From assembly GCA_003116975.1 (NCBI GenBank), contig BGKB01000063.1, positions 186,001 through 250,000 on the forward strand: a stretch of DNA of 64,000 nucleotides. Reading direction: 5' to 3'. Origin of the DNA: Aurantiochytrium sp. KH105 (taxonomy: Eukaryota; Sar; Bigyra; Thraustochytrida; Thraustochytriidae). The notes beneath the pieces are model-generated. The model was not told the DNA's origin and did not search any database. It was given only the letters and a program-made list of their open reading frames with translations. How positions within the stretch are numbered: the stretch's first letter is position 1; each line of letters starts with the position of its first letter. Made by a program: the position numbers and the translations under genes. Positions 27,556 to 36,600 of this stretch are shown here, one piece after another.

Positions 27556-28442
27556 GTTGTGACACCTCACTCACGAGTTCGCGAGGAGTTGAGTCGGCGT
27601 TTCGGCCGAGCACAGTCCGGGATCCCGACCTTTTTGCTTTTCTACTTTGATATCAAGGGGGCCAGGTGGGACCAAGCCCAAGCACAGCTTTTTGTCTCTG
27701 CTGGTCGCCGACGGTGGCAAGCTATCGATCGATTTCGGGGGCGACGAGTCTTCGTCTCCCGTGCGTAAAGAAGAGCGCAAGCCTCCTTTCCCGTTCCTCT
27801 CCGTCTCCAAACTCACCTTGTACGTTCCCTTTGTGATCCGCTCGCTGCTTGTTTTTTCTGCCTTGCTGCTGCTGCTCCTGCTGCGCTGGAGACGCCGGCC
27901 CCAGGCCTGCTCGCGCAGCGCTCGCGGGCTCTTCGCGGGTGCGTCGCCTGCCTTCCTCAGCGAGCGCGAGATCCGACGAAGATAACAATGCCTCTGCGAG
28001 CCGCGGCTGCGGGCGGGACCGCAGGCGCGCCTCGCGGAGGGCGGGGGGGGCTAGCTGCTCTGCGCCTTCCTCCCTCCTTCTCCGCGCCGCGCCGCGCCGC
28101 CTCGCCGCGCGCCGCCTCGCCGCGCGTCGCCTCGCGTCGCCTCGCCTCGCGCAGCCGCCGCTTCGTCGTTTGCCTTTTGACCTTCTCCTTCTTTCTCCTT
28201 TCTCCGCTCTTCCTCTGCTTCGCCGCGCCCCACATTTGTGCCGCCCGGCGCGGGCCCGGAGGGCCGCAAATGTGGCCCGGAGGAAAGTGGCCCAAGCGGG
28301 ATAGGCCGCTTCGGGAAAGGGTGGTCGCGGCTGGCGGCGGGACCCGGCGAGAGACCCAGAACCGCAAGCCGCGCGGCCGCGACGAGCGAGAGCGCGCGGG
28401 CGAGCGGGCGGAGGAGAGGCGCGCGGGACGCGGGCGGCGAAG
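27556..28442. promoter_or_regulatory. Divergent promoter region with an inverted repeat
   Basis: This 887-base gap lies between the RanBP-domain gene (-) and RRS1 (+). The stretch 28080-28150 is a CGCCTCGCG-type direct repeat. At 28230-28275 there is an inverted repeat with perfect 9-base arms (CCACATTTG and CAAATGTGG) around a GC-rich, partly pairing centre. It could form a hairpin or be a bipartite transcription-factor site. It lies about 170 bases before the RRS1 ATG. Both genes serve nuclear processes, but co-regulation is only an inference. Confidence 0.6.
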
Positions 28443-29693
28443 ATGGCGCGCAAGGCGTCCAGGACGCCCGCCAAGCGCGGAGGCAGCGGCAAGAAGAAGG
28501 CGGCGGCGAGCAAGGCCGCCGCTGACAAGGAGGAGGAGCAGGCCAAGGCGCTCCTGCTCCAGCAAAAGCTCGAGGAGCTCGAGAAGGAGCCGGAGGACGA
28601 CGTAGACATGGAGGACGAGGAGGAGGAGGAGGAGGAGGAGAAGGGCGAAGTGGAAGTAGAAGAAGACGAAGAAGCAGATGAGCAGCAGGCGCAAGATGGT
28701 GCCGCCAATCGGTTCGAAGACTCCTCTGGCGAGGAGGAAGAAGAGGAAGAGGAAAGCGACGATGACGACGACGACGACGACGAAGAGGATGGTGAGCCTG
28801 GATCGCTCCAAAATGGCAAGCACAACGGTCTCGCGACCGCCAGTAAGGCTTTCACCTCGGACCTTGGCCACGTTGCCGCCTTCAACACGACCCCATTGGA
28901 TCCCTCCAAGGCGAGCAGCAACGCTTATTTGCGTGACATGGCACTTCAAAACCTCAAGCTCATGTTCCACGACCTCATGGAGCTCCCCGGTGTGGAGGGC
29001 AGCAAGGTTCTCAAGGAGCTCCCTCAGCCACAATTCAAGTTGCCGCGCCACAAGCCCATCCCCAAACCTAAGCCGGAAACCCGATGGGAAAAGTACGCGC
29101 GTGAGAACAACATCGAGAAGCGCAAGCGTGAGCGCATGATCTGGGACGAAGCGAAACAAGAGTGGGCTCCGCGCTGGGGCTTCAACCGCGCAAACGACGA
29201 CCAGCACGACTGGCTCATCGAGGTCAAGGACAATGAGGACCCGGACACCGATAAATTCTCCGAGCGACGCAACGCCAAGAAGCTGCGCGTGCTCAACAAC
29301 CGTAAAAAGTTCCTTCGCAACAAGGCTGAGTCCGAACAGAAGCAAAGCGTCCACGAAGTCGAGAACCTCAACGTGAGCGGGGCCCGTAGTGGGTCGTCCA
29401 AGCGCGGCAAGACCAAGGTGCTGAATCGGTTGGCCACCGCGCAAGTTTCGACTGCATCGCTTGGACGCTTCGACGCTACCATGGAGGGCGAGCCTGCGCG
29501 CCAGCTCAAGGTGAGCAAGAAGCGAAAGTTTGAGCCTGTCGAATCCACCCGGGATGCTGATCGCGACAAGAAGATTCTCTCGAAGCTGTTGGGTAAACAC
29601 ATTGGTGGCGATTCTTCTGCGGAGCAGTCCTCGTCCAAGTCGGCAAAGAAACGCGCGGCCAAGGGCCGTGGCAAGAAGAAGGGGCGCAATTGA
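28443..29693 (+). CDS. RRS1: Ribosome biogenesis regulatory protein RRS1 homologue
   Basis: A 416-residue nucleolar assembly factor for the 60S subunit. With Rpf2 it helps load the 5S RNP (5S rRNA with uL18 and uL5). The RRS1 core starts near residue 160 (AYLRDMALQNLKLMFHDLM). The most conserved block is at about 199-240: LPRHKPIPKPKPETRWEKYA, then RERMIWDEAKQEWAPRWGFNRAND. The N-terminus has a very long Glu/Asp run (about 51-115), longer than in yeast or human RRS1. The C-terminus is Lys/Arg-rich (KKRAAKGRGKKKGRN), a nucleolar signal. A possible AATAAA polyadenylation signal lies at 29903-29908. The ATG at 28443 opens a basic MARKASR segment. Confidence 0.93.
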   Translation: MARKASRTPAKRGGSGKKKAAASKAAADKEEEQAKALLLQQKLEELEKEPEDDVDMEDEEEEEEEEKGEVEVEEDEEADEQQAQDGAANRFEDSSGEEEEEEEESDDDDDDDDEEDGEPGSLQNGKHNGLATASKAFTSDLGHVAAFNTTPLDPSKASSNAYLRDMALQNLKLMFHDLMELPGVEGSKVLKELPQPQFKLPRHKPIPKPKPETRWEKYARENNIEKRKRERMIWDEAKQEWAPRWGFNRANDDQHDWLIEVKDNEDPDTDKFSERRNAKKLRVLNNRKKFLRNKAESEQKQSVHEVENLNVSGARSGSSKRGKTKVLNRLATAQVSTASLGRFDATMEGEPARQLKVSKKRKFEPVESTRDADRDKKILSKLLGKHIGGDSSAEQSSSKSAKKRAAKGRGKKKGRN

Positions 29694-30091
29694 GTTGTAG
29701 CTGACGGGAGCTTCGAGACAAGATAGCAGAATAATCACCTTTATGTACTTCAGAGCAACGGATGTTTTTGGCCTTTTATCTGCTTTTCATGTTTGAATGA
29801 CTGTTTGAGTGATTTCATCGATATCATTGATTTCACTGATCGATCGCTTGGTTCATTTTCGTTATGTCGGTTTGCCCCGACGCAGCCCCTCTTCTCCCAA
29901 GAAATAAAACCAAAACAATAACAAAAGATCAGCTCACTTTCTTGTTGTTTGACGCCTCATGCTCGCGTAGTACATGCAATGTCGTGGACATCATCATAGT
30001 CATTCGTATCTAGGACCTAGGCCTAGCGTGTGCTTAACTTCCACCTCCGCCAAGCCCTTTTCTGGCGCGACAGGGTTCATTTGCCGGCTCA
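29694..30091. other. Convergent 3' region
   Basis: This 398-base gap between RRS1 (+) and the TTLL gene (-) is AT-richer than the coding sequence. It includes GATATCATTGATTTCACTGATCGATCG-like sequence around 29817-29845 and an AATAAA motif at 29903. No gene is visible. Confidence 0.55.
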
Positions 30092-32434
30092 TCACCTTGC
30101 CTTTTCGTCTGATGATGAGAGGACCTCTTCGAGGTGCATCAGAATGTCGTGAAGTGCCAACCGCGTCGGATTGCGCTTCTGCTGCACGAGAAATGCAGAG
30201 TGAATGTCGTGGTTCTCGCGGTTCGGGTAGACCTTTTGCCAGCCGCCGCGCGAACGCCGCTCCTTGTAGTAATCCAAGAGATACTCCCACTCTACCTTGG
30301 TGAGCTCACTGAGCATCTCCCTATCAATGTCCTTGAGCGCAACAAGCAGGTCATCTGCAATGGAGGATTCTGTGCCAAACAGCATGGCCACCATGTCAGA
30401 CATCATGCGCATCTTCGTAATGGAATAATGATCGGACTTGTCGCTAGACAGCTTCATGCTGGGCTGACCATTGACTTCAATGACGCGCGGATTCATCTTG
30501 TCGTCGACAATGAGATCAACGCCCATGATTTGGAAGCAGTTCGGGCACGTGCTTTCCGAGTGGCTACTATAGTATCGGCGCCATTCCTGCTCGGCACTGA
30601 GCATGACGATCGAAATTGCAATCTGTGCGCGCTTAAAGAGTGCCTCGTAGTCCTGGCCAGACTTGGTCAGGTAGTTGCGAAGGTCCTCGAACGCCCAGGT
30701 AATCTCCGTCACGTTCTGGTTGACATACTTTTTGTTCACCGAGGTATTGGTGAGATACTGCGAACGTTTGCCGCCCTTGCGAGCATGCGGGTCGTAGGCG
30801 CTCGAAGCAAAGCGAACGATACCACGCTCAAACACATAGGCACGCATCGGCACCGTCGAGGTGACGAGAACGTAGGTCCGAATGTCCCACTTGCGGTTCT
30901 GAATAAGATGCGGATTGCCCAGGTAATTTTGCACAATGTGCGTCTTGAGACGGATCTTACTCAGCTCCTTCTCGCCATCGACCACTGTGATGCCCTTGCC
31001 ACCACCCATGGTGAGAGGCTTGACGATGAAGGAGGCGTCTGGATGCTGCTGCGCGTACTCCTTGGCAGAGGACCACTCGCTAGGGAAGAGCCAGCAATGA
31101 AAGGTGTAGTCCGCGAACATGGCCTCACCTTGGGTCCCTTGCGAGATTGTTTTGCAAAAGCTATCTTTGCTCCAAAGCACAGCGCGCAAGCCAAGGACTC
31201 GATTGATGCGCTGGTATCGGTGCACCTTGGACAGTCCCGTGGACGAAAAACAATCATCATTCTTGAGCGCGAGACAGATCAGAACGGGATGCTCGTCGGC
31301 AGCCAGAGACTTGACCGGCATCGGGCCCTCCTTCTTGCGACGTTCCATTTGAAAACCTGCTGGCTCAAAGCCTCGCGCATACGTTTCTTGATCGCGGTTC
31401 ACATACGTTTTGGTGCCCCAAACGAAGACAGACTTGCCACTAGCGTGCGCCCAAAACGAAATTTCTTTCTCAATGCGGCGCACCTCGTCGGCGTATTGCT
31501 GTACATCGCCCTTGACGACCACAGAACGTTTGGGGACCGTTTTGACAACGGATCGGTGCTCGGTTGCGTGGCTTGGCGAAGCGTGACTAGCTTCTGGCTC
31601 CGGTTCATCGTTCGCGTCACTCTCGGGCTCCACAGCATAATAATCTGGCTCATGAACCTCGGTTCCGGTAATTGTTTCCGAGCTTGAGTCCCGGACCACC
31701 TCGCGAAGTCGTTTCGTCTCCTTTTCTTCCCACATGAGCTGGTCTCGGACGCGCGAGCGCCACTCTGCCTCGGACGCCTTGCTTGCGTCGTTTTGCGCCA
31801 CATCGTCAAGCTCCTGGAGTTCGGCATCCCACTTTTCAATTTGTTGCTGTAGCTTTTCAGCAAACTCGAGTTCCTCTTCGTCCATGTCGGAGGTGTCGGT
31901 AAGCTGATCAGGCTGATGGAGGACTTCAAAGGAGAAACGCGTATCGGCGGGCAAGAGACTCTTGTCCATATTTTTGCGAATGTCCTCGAGCTTCATTTCG
32001 AGCAATGCTGTCTCGAGAAACTTTACGCGCGCTTCCTCGGCGGCCTTCTTCTTCTCTTCCTCAAAGGCCGCGAGGCTTTCGGGCGATTCCTCGGCGCCTG
32101 CGTCAGACGCAGACTCGTCCACATCGCTCGGATCCTCGTCGCCGTCGTCGGGCATTTCTTCCTCCTCGCCGCCACCTTCGCTGTCTTCATCGCCATCACC
32201 ATCTCCGTCGCTGTCGTCCTTGTTGCTGCCGCTCGACTCAGCTCTGGCCACAGAGGCGTCCATGGAAGCAAAGCTTCCCAGTGGATTGAGCACGACACCT
32301 GGCAAAGTTTGTTCCTGCCGCCTCAGGTTGTCGTGCAGGTCATGGTAAATCTGCGTGTTCGCTCCAAAATTGAAAGTGAACACCAGGATTGTGATGCCCA
32401 GAAGATACAGGTAGTCGAGCCGTGATAGGTTCAT
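30092..32434 (-). CDS. Tubulin-tyrosine-ligase-like (TTLL) enzyme with N-terminal membrane segment
   Basis: A 780-residue ATP-grasp enzyme of the TTLL family, which adds glutamate, glycine or tyrosine to tubulin and other proteins. The catalytic core runs from about 380 to 700. FIVKP (469-473) and GGGKGI (477-482) form the ATP loop. QNYLGNPHLIQNRKWDIRTYV (502-521) is the family signature. GVDLIVDD and VIEVNGQPS provide the metal and substrate residues near the C-terminal end. An N-terminal hydrophobic segment at 8-25 is followed by a strongly acidic stretch (about 70-120) and a predicted coiled coil (120-250). A membrane-anchored TTLL is unusual. The specificity class (ligase, glutamylase or glycylase) cannot be read from sequence alone. 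Confidence 0.9.
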   Translation of the reverse strand: MNLSRLDYLYLLGITILVFTFNFGANTQIYHDLHDNLRRQEQTLPGVVLNPLGSFASMDASVARAESSGSNKDDSDGDGDGDEDSEGGGEEEEMPDDGDEDPSDVDESASDAGAEESPESLAAFEEEKKKAAEEARVKFLETALLEMKLEDIRKNMDKSLLPADTRFSFEVLHQPDQLTDTSDMDEEELEFAEKLQQQIEKWDAELQELDDVAQNDASKASEAEWRSRVRDQLMWEEKETKRLREVVRDSSSETITGTEVHEPDYYAVEPESDANDEPEPEASHASPSHATEHRSVVKTVPKRSVVVKGDVQQYADEVRRIEKEISFWAHASGKSVFVWGTKTYVNRDQETYARGFEPAGFQMERRKKEGPMPVKSLAADEHPVLICLALKNDDCFSSTGLSKVHRYQRINRVLGLRAVLWSKDSFCKTISQGTQGEAMFADYTFHCWLFPSEWSSAKEYAQQHPDASFIVKPLTMGGGKGITVVDGEKELSKIRLKTHIVQNYLGNPHLIQNRKWDIRTYVLVTSTVPMRAYVFERGIVRFASSAYDPHARKGGKRSQYLTNTSVNKKYVNQNVTEITWAFEDLRNYLTKSGQDYEALFKRAQIAISIVMLSAEQEWRRYYSSHSESTCPNCFQIMGVDLIVDDKMNPRVIEVNGQPSMKLSSDKSDHYSITKMRMMSDMVAMLFGTESSIADDLLVALKDIDREMLSELTKVEWEYLLDYYKERRSRGGWQKVYPNRENHDIHSAFLVQQKRNPTRLALHDILMHLEEVLSSSDEKAR

Positions 32435-33659
32435 CTTCCTTTTGCCAAGAGCTTGCTTGCCGAGTCAAATCGAAACAACGTGGCCAGGGTATTTATTCTA
32501 TGAGCTTGCAGAGTCACGCACCCTCGAGGGCTCAGACCCTCCGGACGCTATTTTGTGATGCAGACCAATGCGATGTTGGTCTCTGCACTGCTATGCCCCG
32601 CAAGACCGCGCGCAAAGCTTGCTTGCTTGTCCGTCTACCCGTCTGTCAGCGCACGGCTGGCCAGCCGGTCTTTCCCAGGCGATAAGATCTTCACCCTGGT
32701 GGCCGGGTCACGCCGCACCGGCCCTCTTGCCAAGGCGCGTCCACCTCCGTGCGCCCCGGAGACCCGGCTTGGCGGCGCGTCTCAGGGGCTGGCGTTGCGA
32801 GGCGCGCACGCCGCGGTCTCCCCAGCCTCTCTGCGCGGCTCCCCGCCCGCGGGCTGCGTCGGCACGGCCCCGACCCGTGCGAGCCGACGTTGATGGAATG
32901 ACTCCGCGCGGTCTGGTCATCCTCGGCGAGGCGTCTCTGCATCTTTTGGGGCGTTTAGCGCATTAGGAATCTTTGGAACGATGTGCTGCTTCCTTCATCC
33001 TCTTTCAACCTGCAGATGGTTGGCAAGGGAGAGGGAAGAAGAGGATGGAGGCTGTTTTGCCAGTGCAGCCAAGACCTGTACCTGTTCTGATAAGGAAAGG
33101 AGTGAACAAAGCGAACTTCGAAAAGCGTGCTTGCGAGAAATTCTTGGTCCTGTGGTCAAAACGAGTGGTAAAGCCAAGGCTAATGCGAGCGGTGCGGATA
33201 AATCGTCCAGACGCAGGTCTTCTCTTCGGTCATGATGTTTATGTACTGCATAGCACTGATCATGCCCACACAACTCAGCTCTCTTGTTTTCAATTCAACT
33301 TCACGAGGCAACTTGCTGCTGGCTCACTTGCTCGTTCGCTCGCTCGTCTACTAACTAGCCCGCCCTTTGTAGCTAGCTAGCTACTGGAAGAGAGAATAAC
33401 CGCCGTCAAAGTCAAAGGCGGGAAAAAATCAAAATAATCAAACTGCCGCCGATCAAGCAAAGGGTCCAAACACTGTCCCTCGCGCATCGCTCCGTTCGTT
33501 CGACAGTCGAGAGCGAGGAGCGCACACGCGCAAGGCGCGGCTCGCGCGTGCGACACTCGCACACTTGCTCTCGCTTGCTCGCTCAGTCTTGTTCGCTGCG
33601 TGTCTCCACCAGGCGTGTGAGCACACTCGTTGCGCGCGAGAACTGCAAACATCGACATC
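32435..33659. other. Divergent promoter region
   Basis: This 1.2 kb lies between the TTLL gene (-) and WDR90/POC16 (+). It is GC-rich from 32690 to 32900 and otherwise average, with GCTCGTTCGCTCGCTCG near 33330 and a short AGCTAGCTAGCTA tract at 33371-33383. I see no gene. Both flanking products act on microtubules, so a shared bidirectional promoter is possible, although 1.2 kb is long for one. Confidence 0.55.
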
Positions 33660-36600
33660 ATGGCGACAGCGTCGAGCATCTGGCAGCGACCGTTCGTGGA
33701 CGTATTCAAGCTCGTGGGGCTGAGCACCGGGTCGTGGGCAAACTGCGAGCGTGAAGGAAATGTGAAGCAAACGCTGGACAAAACCATTGGAAAGAATGTC
33801 GTGCGCATCACAGGTGCCGTCGCCACGGCAAACAAGCTTGTAATTCCTGGCAAGCAACATCAAGCAGGACTTGGCCTGACGGGAAGCTTCGTGTACGTTC
33901 AAGTGCGCCCTTTGCCGCACCAACTCTTTACGATTATTGTGGAGGTCCTGTGTAAGGACGGAAGCGCCACGCGCATTACTTTGAGCAACATGTTTCGTGT
34001 GCCATCACGGCGCGGGGCACGCATCCTGGTCCCGCTCGATCTGGCCGACGATTGGTACACGATCGGTCTCGACGTTCCTTTTCTCTTGGAGCGCTTCAAG
34101 GACCCGGCGCGACCCAGCGAGTACTGGTGTTTAAAAAGTATTTCCGTCTTTGCAGGTGTTCAGATTCGCAACGTGTTCACAGCAGAGACGCCGTACCGCT
34201 CCACGCCCGATCTTGCCGATGATAGCGAGATGGCCAACTTGGAGGCCCTGCCCACTGCGCTGCAAATGTCCAGGTCAAACCCGAATCTCGTCATTTGGGC
34301 ACCCGCCGTACCGCACAACATCTCGTACTCTTCGGCAACTTCGGTCCCACTGCGCTCACTGGCGGCTGGCTCGGGTGGCAGCTTGCCTTCGCCAGGCTTG
34401 TCCTCGACCTCTTCTCCAGCCCCATCCCTCACGGAAGAGTCTAAAGCCGCATCCTCTTTTACTTCTCTTCATGGGGCCCTCAACGGGCCGCGCAAGAAGA
34501 CCTCCGGGGACAAGACGAGCCGCCAACGGTCCTCGCGCAAGCCATCGGAAAATGACTCACACAAAGGGAACGCGGTGGCGTCCGCTGACGACCCTCCAGC
34601 GGCGACTCTACCATCTCTTGCATCCTCGAAGCGATTCCCTACTGCACCCCCTCCGCCGCCGAAACATCTTCCCGCGCAGGCAGAGACCTCCTCGCTCGAA
34701 AGGGCTCCTGGTGCGACCTCACAGAAACCCCAGCGTCCTGCTCCAGTGCCATCAGTCCCTGCGCTACGCCCAGACCCCGTCATGAAGCTGCATACCTACG
34801 TAGGACATTCGTATGCGCTGGAAAGCGCAAGACCACTCTGGTCCGGCGATGGGAAACATATTATCTATGCCAGTGCGAGCAATATCATCATGGGCAATGT
34901 AGAAAACCCGCACCGTCAGCAGCGCATTCTCCTTGGTCACACCGCACGAGTGAATTGCCTCGCACTGGATCCAGAAGGGTCGATGCTCGCCTCGAGCCAA
35001 GAGGGACGCAACCCGGTCATTCGACTCTGGAACACGACCTCGTGCAAGTGCATTTCTGTGATTGCGGCCAGCTCCGGGGGCGGGCTACGTTCCTTAGACT
35101 TTAGCGCCGACGGGAGTTTTCTCTGCGCCGTTGGCCGAGACGAGCACAACCGCACGCAAATCTACGTGTGGAAAGTCTCTGGCCTCCAATCCAACGCGAG
35201 TGGCCGGGCGACAATGTCCACTGCTAATATGACTACAGTGCAACAGGGCAGCGCCCAAGACTCGCGGATCTCGCTTGTGGCGCGTCAAACGTCAGAATTT
35301 GACATTGTTCGCATTCGCTTTTCGCCGTACGACTCTTTCCAACTCGTGTCGTGCGGTCGCGAGAACATTCGGTTCTGGCGGATTCGCAATCGGCACATGT
35401 CCGGCACACCGGTAGTTCTCAACGAATTTGCGCGCAAGGCAACATTTTCCGATTTGGCCTTTGAGAGCGATTTTGGAAGTGCAACCGCGGGAAGTAGCGC
35501 GATTGGAGGCGGAACGACCTCGTTTGACAAGCGGGTCTTTGTCGCGACCAATCTTGGAACTGTCGCAGCTGTGCACTATGAGCGGCGCACGGTCCTCTGC
35601 ATTTACCGTCTGCACGATGGGCCCATTCACGCACTTACCGTGAATGAGGGTTTCTGCGTGACAGCGTCTGAGGATCAGCACGTCCGGGTGTGGCCTTTGG
35701 ACTTTGCAGATTTCTTTCTTGAGGCACGCCACGAATCTCCCGTTGGTGCGGTCGATGTCTCGCCTGATGGCCTCAAGATTCTCACGAGCTCAACAGCAGG
35801 GGTTCTTGGCGTGCTGGACGTGGCAACGCACTCGCATACGGTCAAGCTTCGCGCTCATGGGAGCACGGTCTCGTGTGTGAGCTTTCGAGCTGGCCCACAC
35901 GGCGAAAATGAGATGGCCTCTGCATCTTCGGACGGAACAGTTCGTGTGTGGTCCGTGCCCGGATGTGAGCAAATGTACGAGTTCCGCTCCGACGAAGACG
36001 AGGCGCTGTGCTGCGCGTACCACCCAGACAAGAATCAGAATCTGCTGATTTGCGGATACAAGTCCGGAACTCTGCGTGTCTTTGATGTGCAAGGCACGGC
36101 TCTGGTTTACGAGTACAAGCAACACGCCGCTGCCGCGCGGGGCGTTGGCATGCACGCAGAAGGCATTTGTGCCATCACGCTCAGCGAAGACGGCCATCTC
36201 TGCGTATATGATAGCGCCGAGTACTTTCAACCGACCAAAATGATTGCCCTCGAGGACGGCGTCGCACCGGCGTCGAGCAAGACGGAAGCTAGACGATGGA
36301 CGCCAAAGTGTCTCGCCATGGACCCACGCGGCAGGCTTGCCGCGGCAGTGCACCCGTTTCGACCTGAAATCGTACTGGTCGCGACCGACTCGCAGCGCCA
36401 GCTCGTGGACTTTGAGATTGTCCTACGTATCAAGCGCACTGCCAACTCGTCACGAACCAGCGGTCGTTTGCCTCTTTTCGAGGCGATTATCTTTTCCTCG
36501 AGCGGCGAGGAAATTTTCGCAACGACGACCGACAATCGCATTGTCAAGTACCGCATCTTACATGGGGCGGAGCAAGGCTGGGACGCCATGCTGGTGCGCG

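Noticed and set aside
27957-29738. 593-codon minus-strand frame opposite RRS1
   Set aside because: It is Leu-rich because it reads the Glu/Asp run backwards. RRS1 on the plus strand has clear homology.
30134-31687. 517-codon plus-strand frame opposite the TTLL gene
   Set aside because: It is a shadow frame with no motif. The minus strand carries ATP-grasp motifs.
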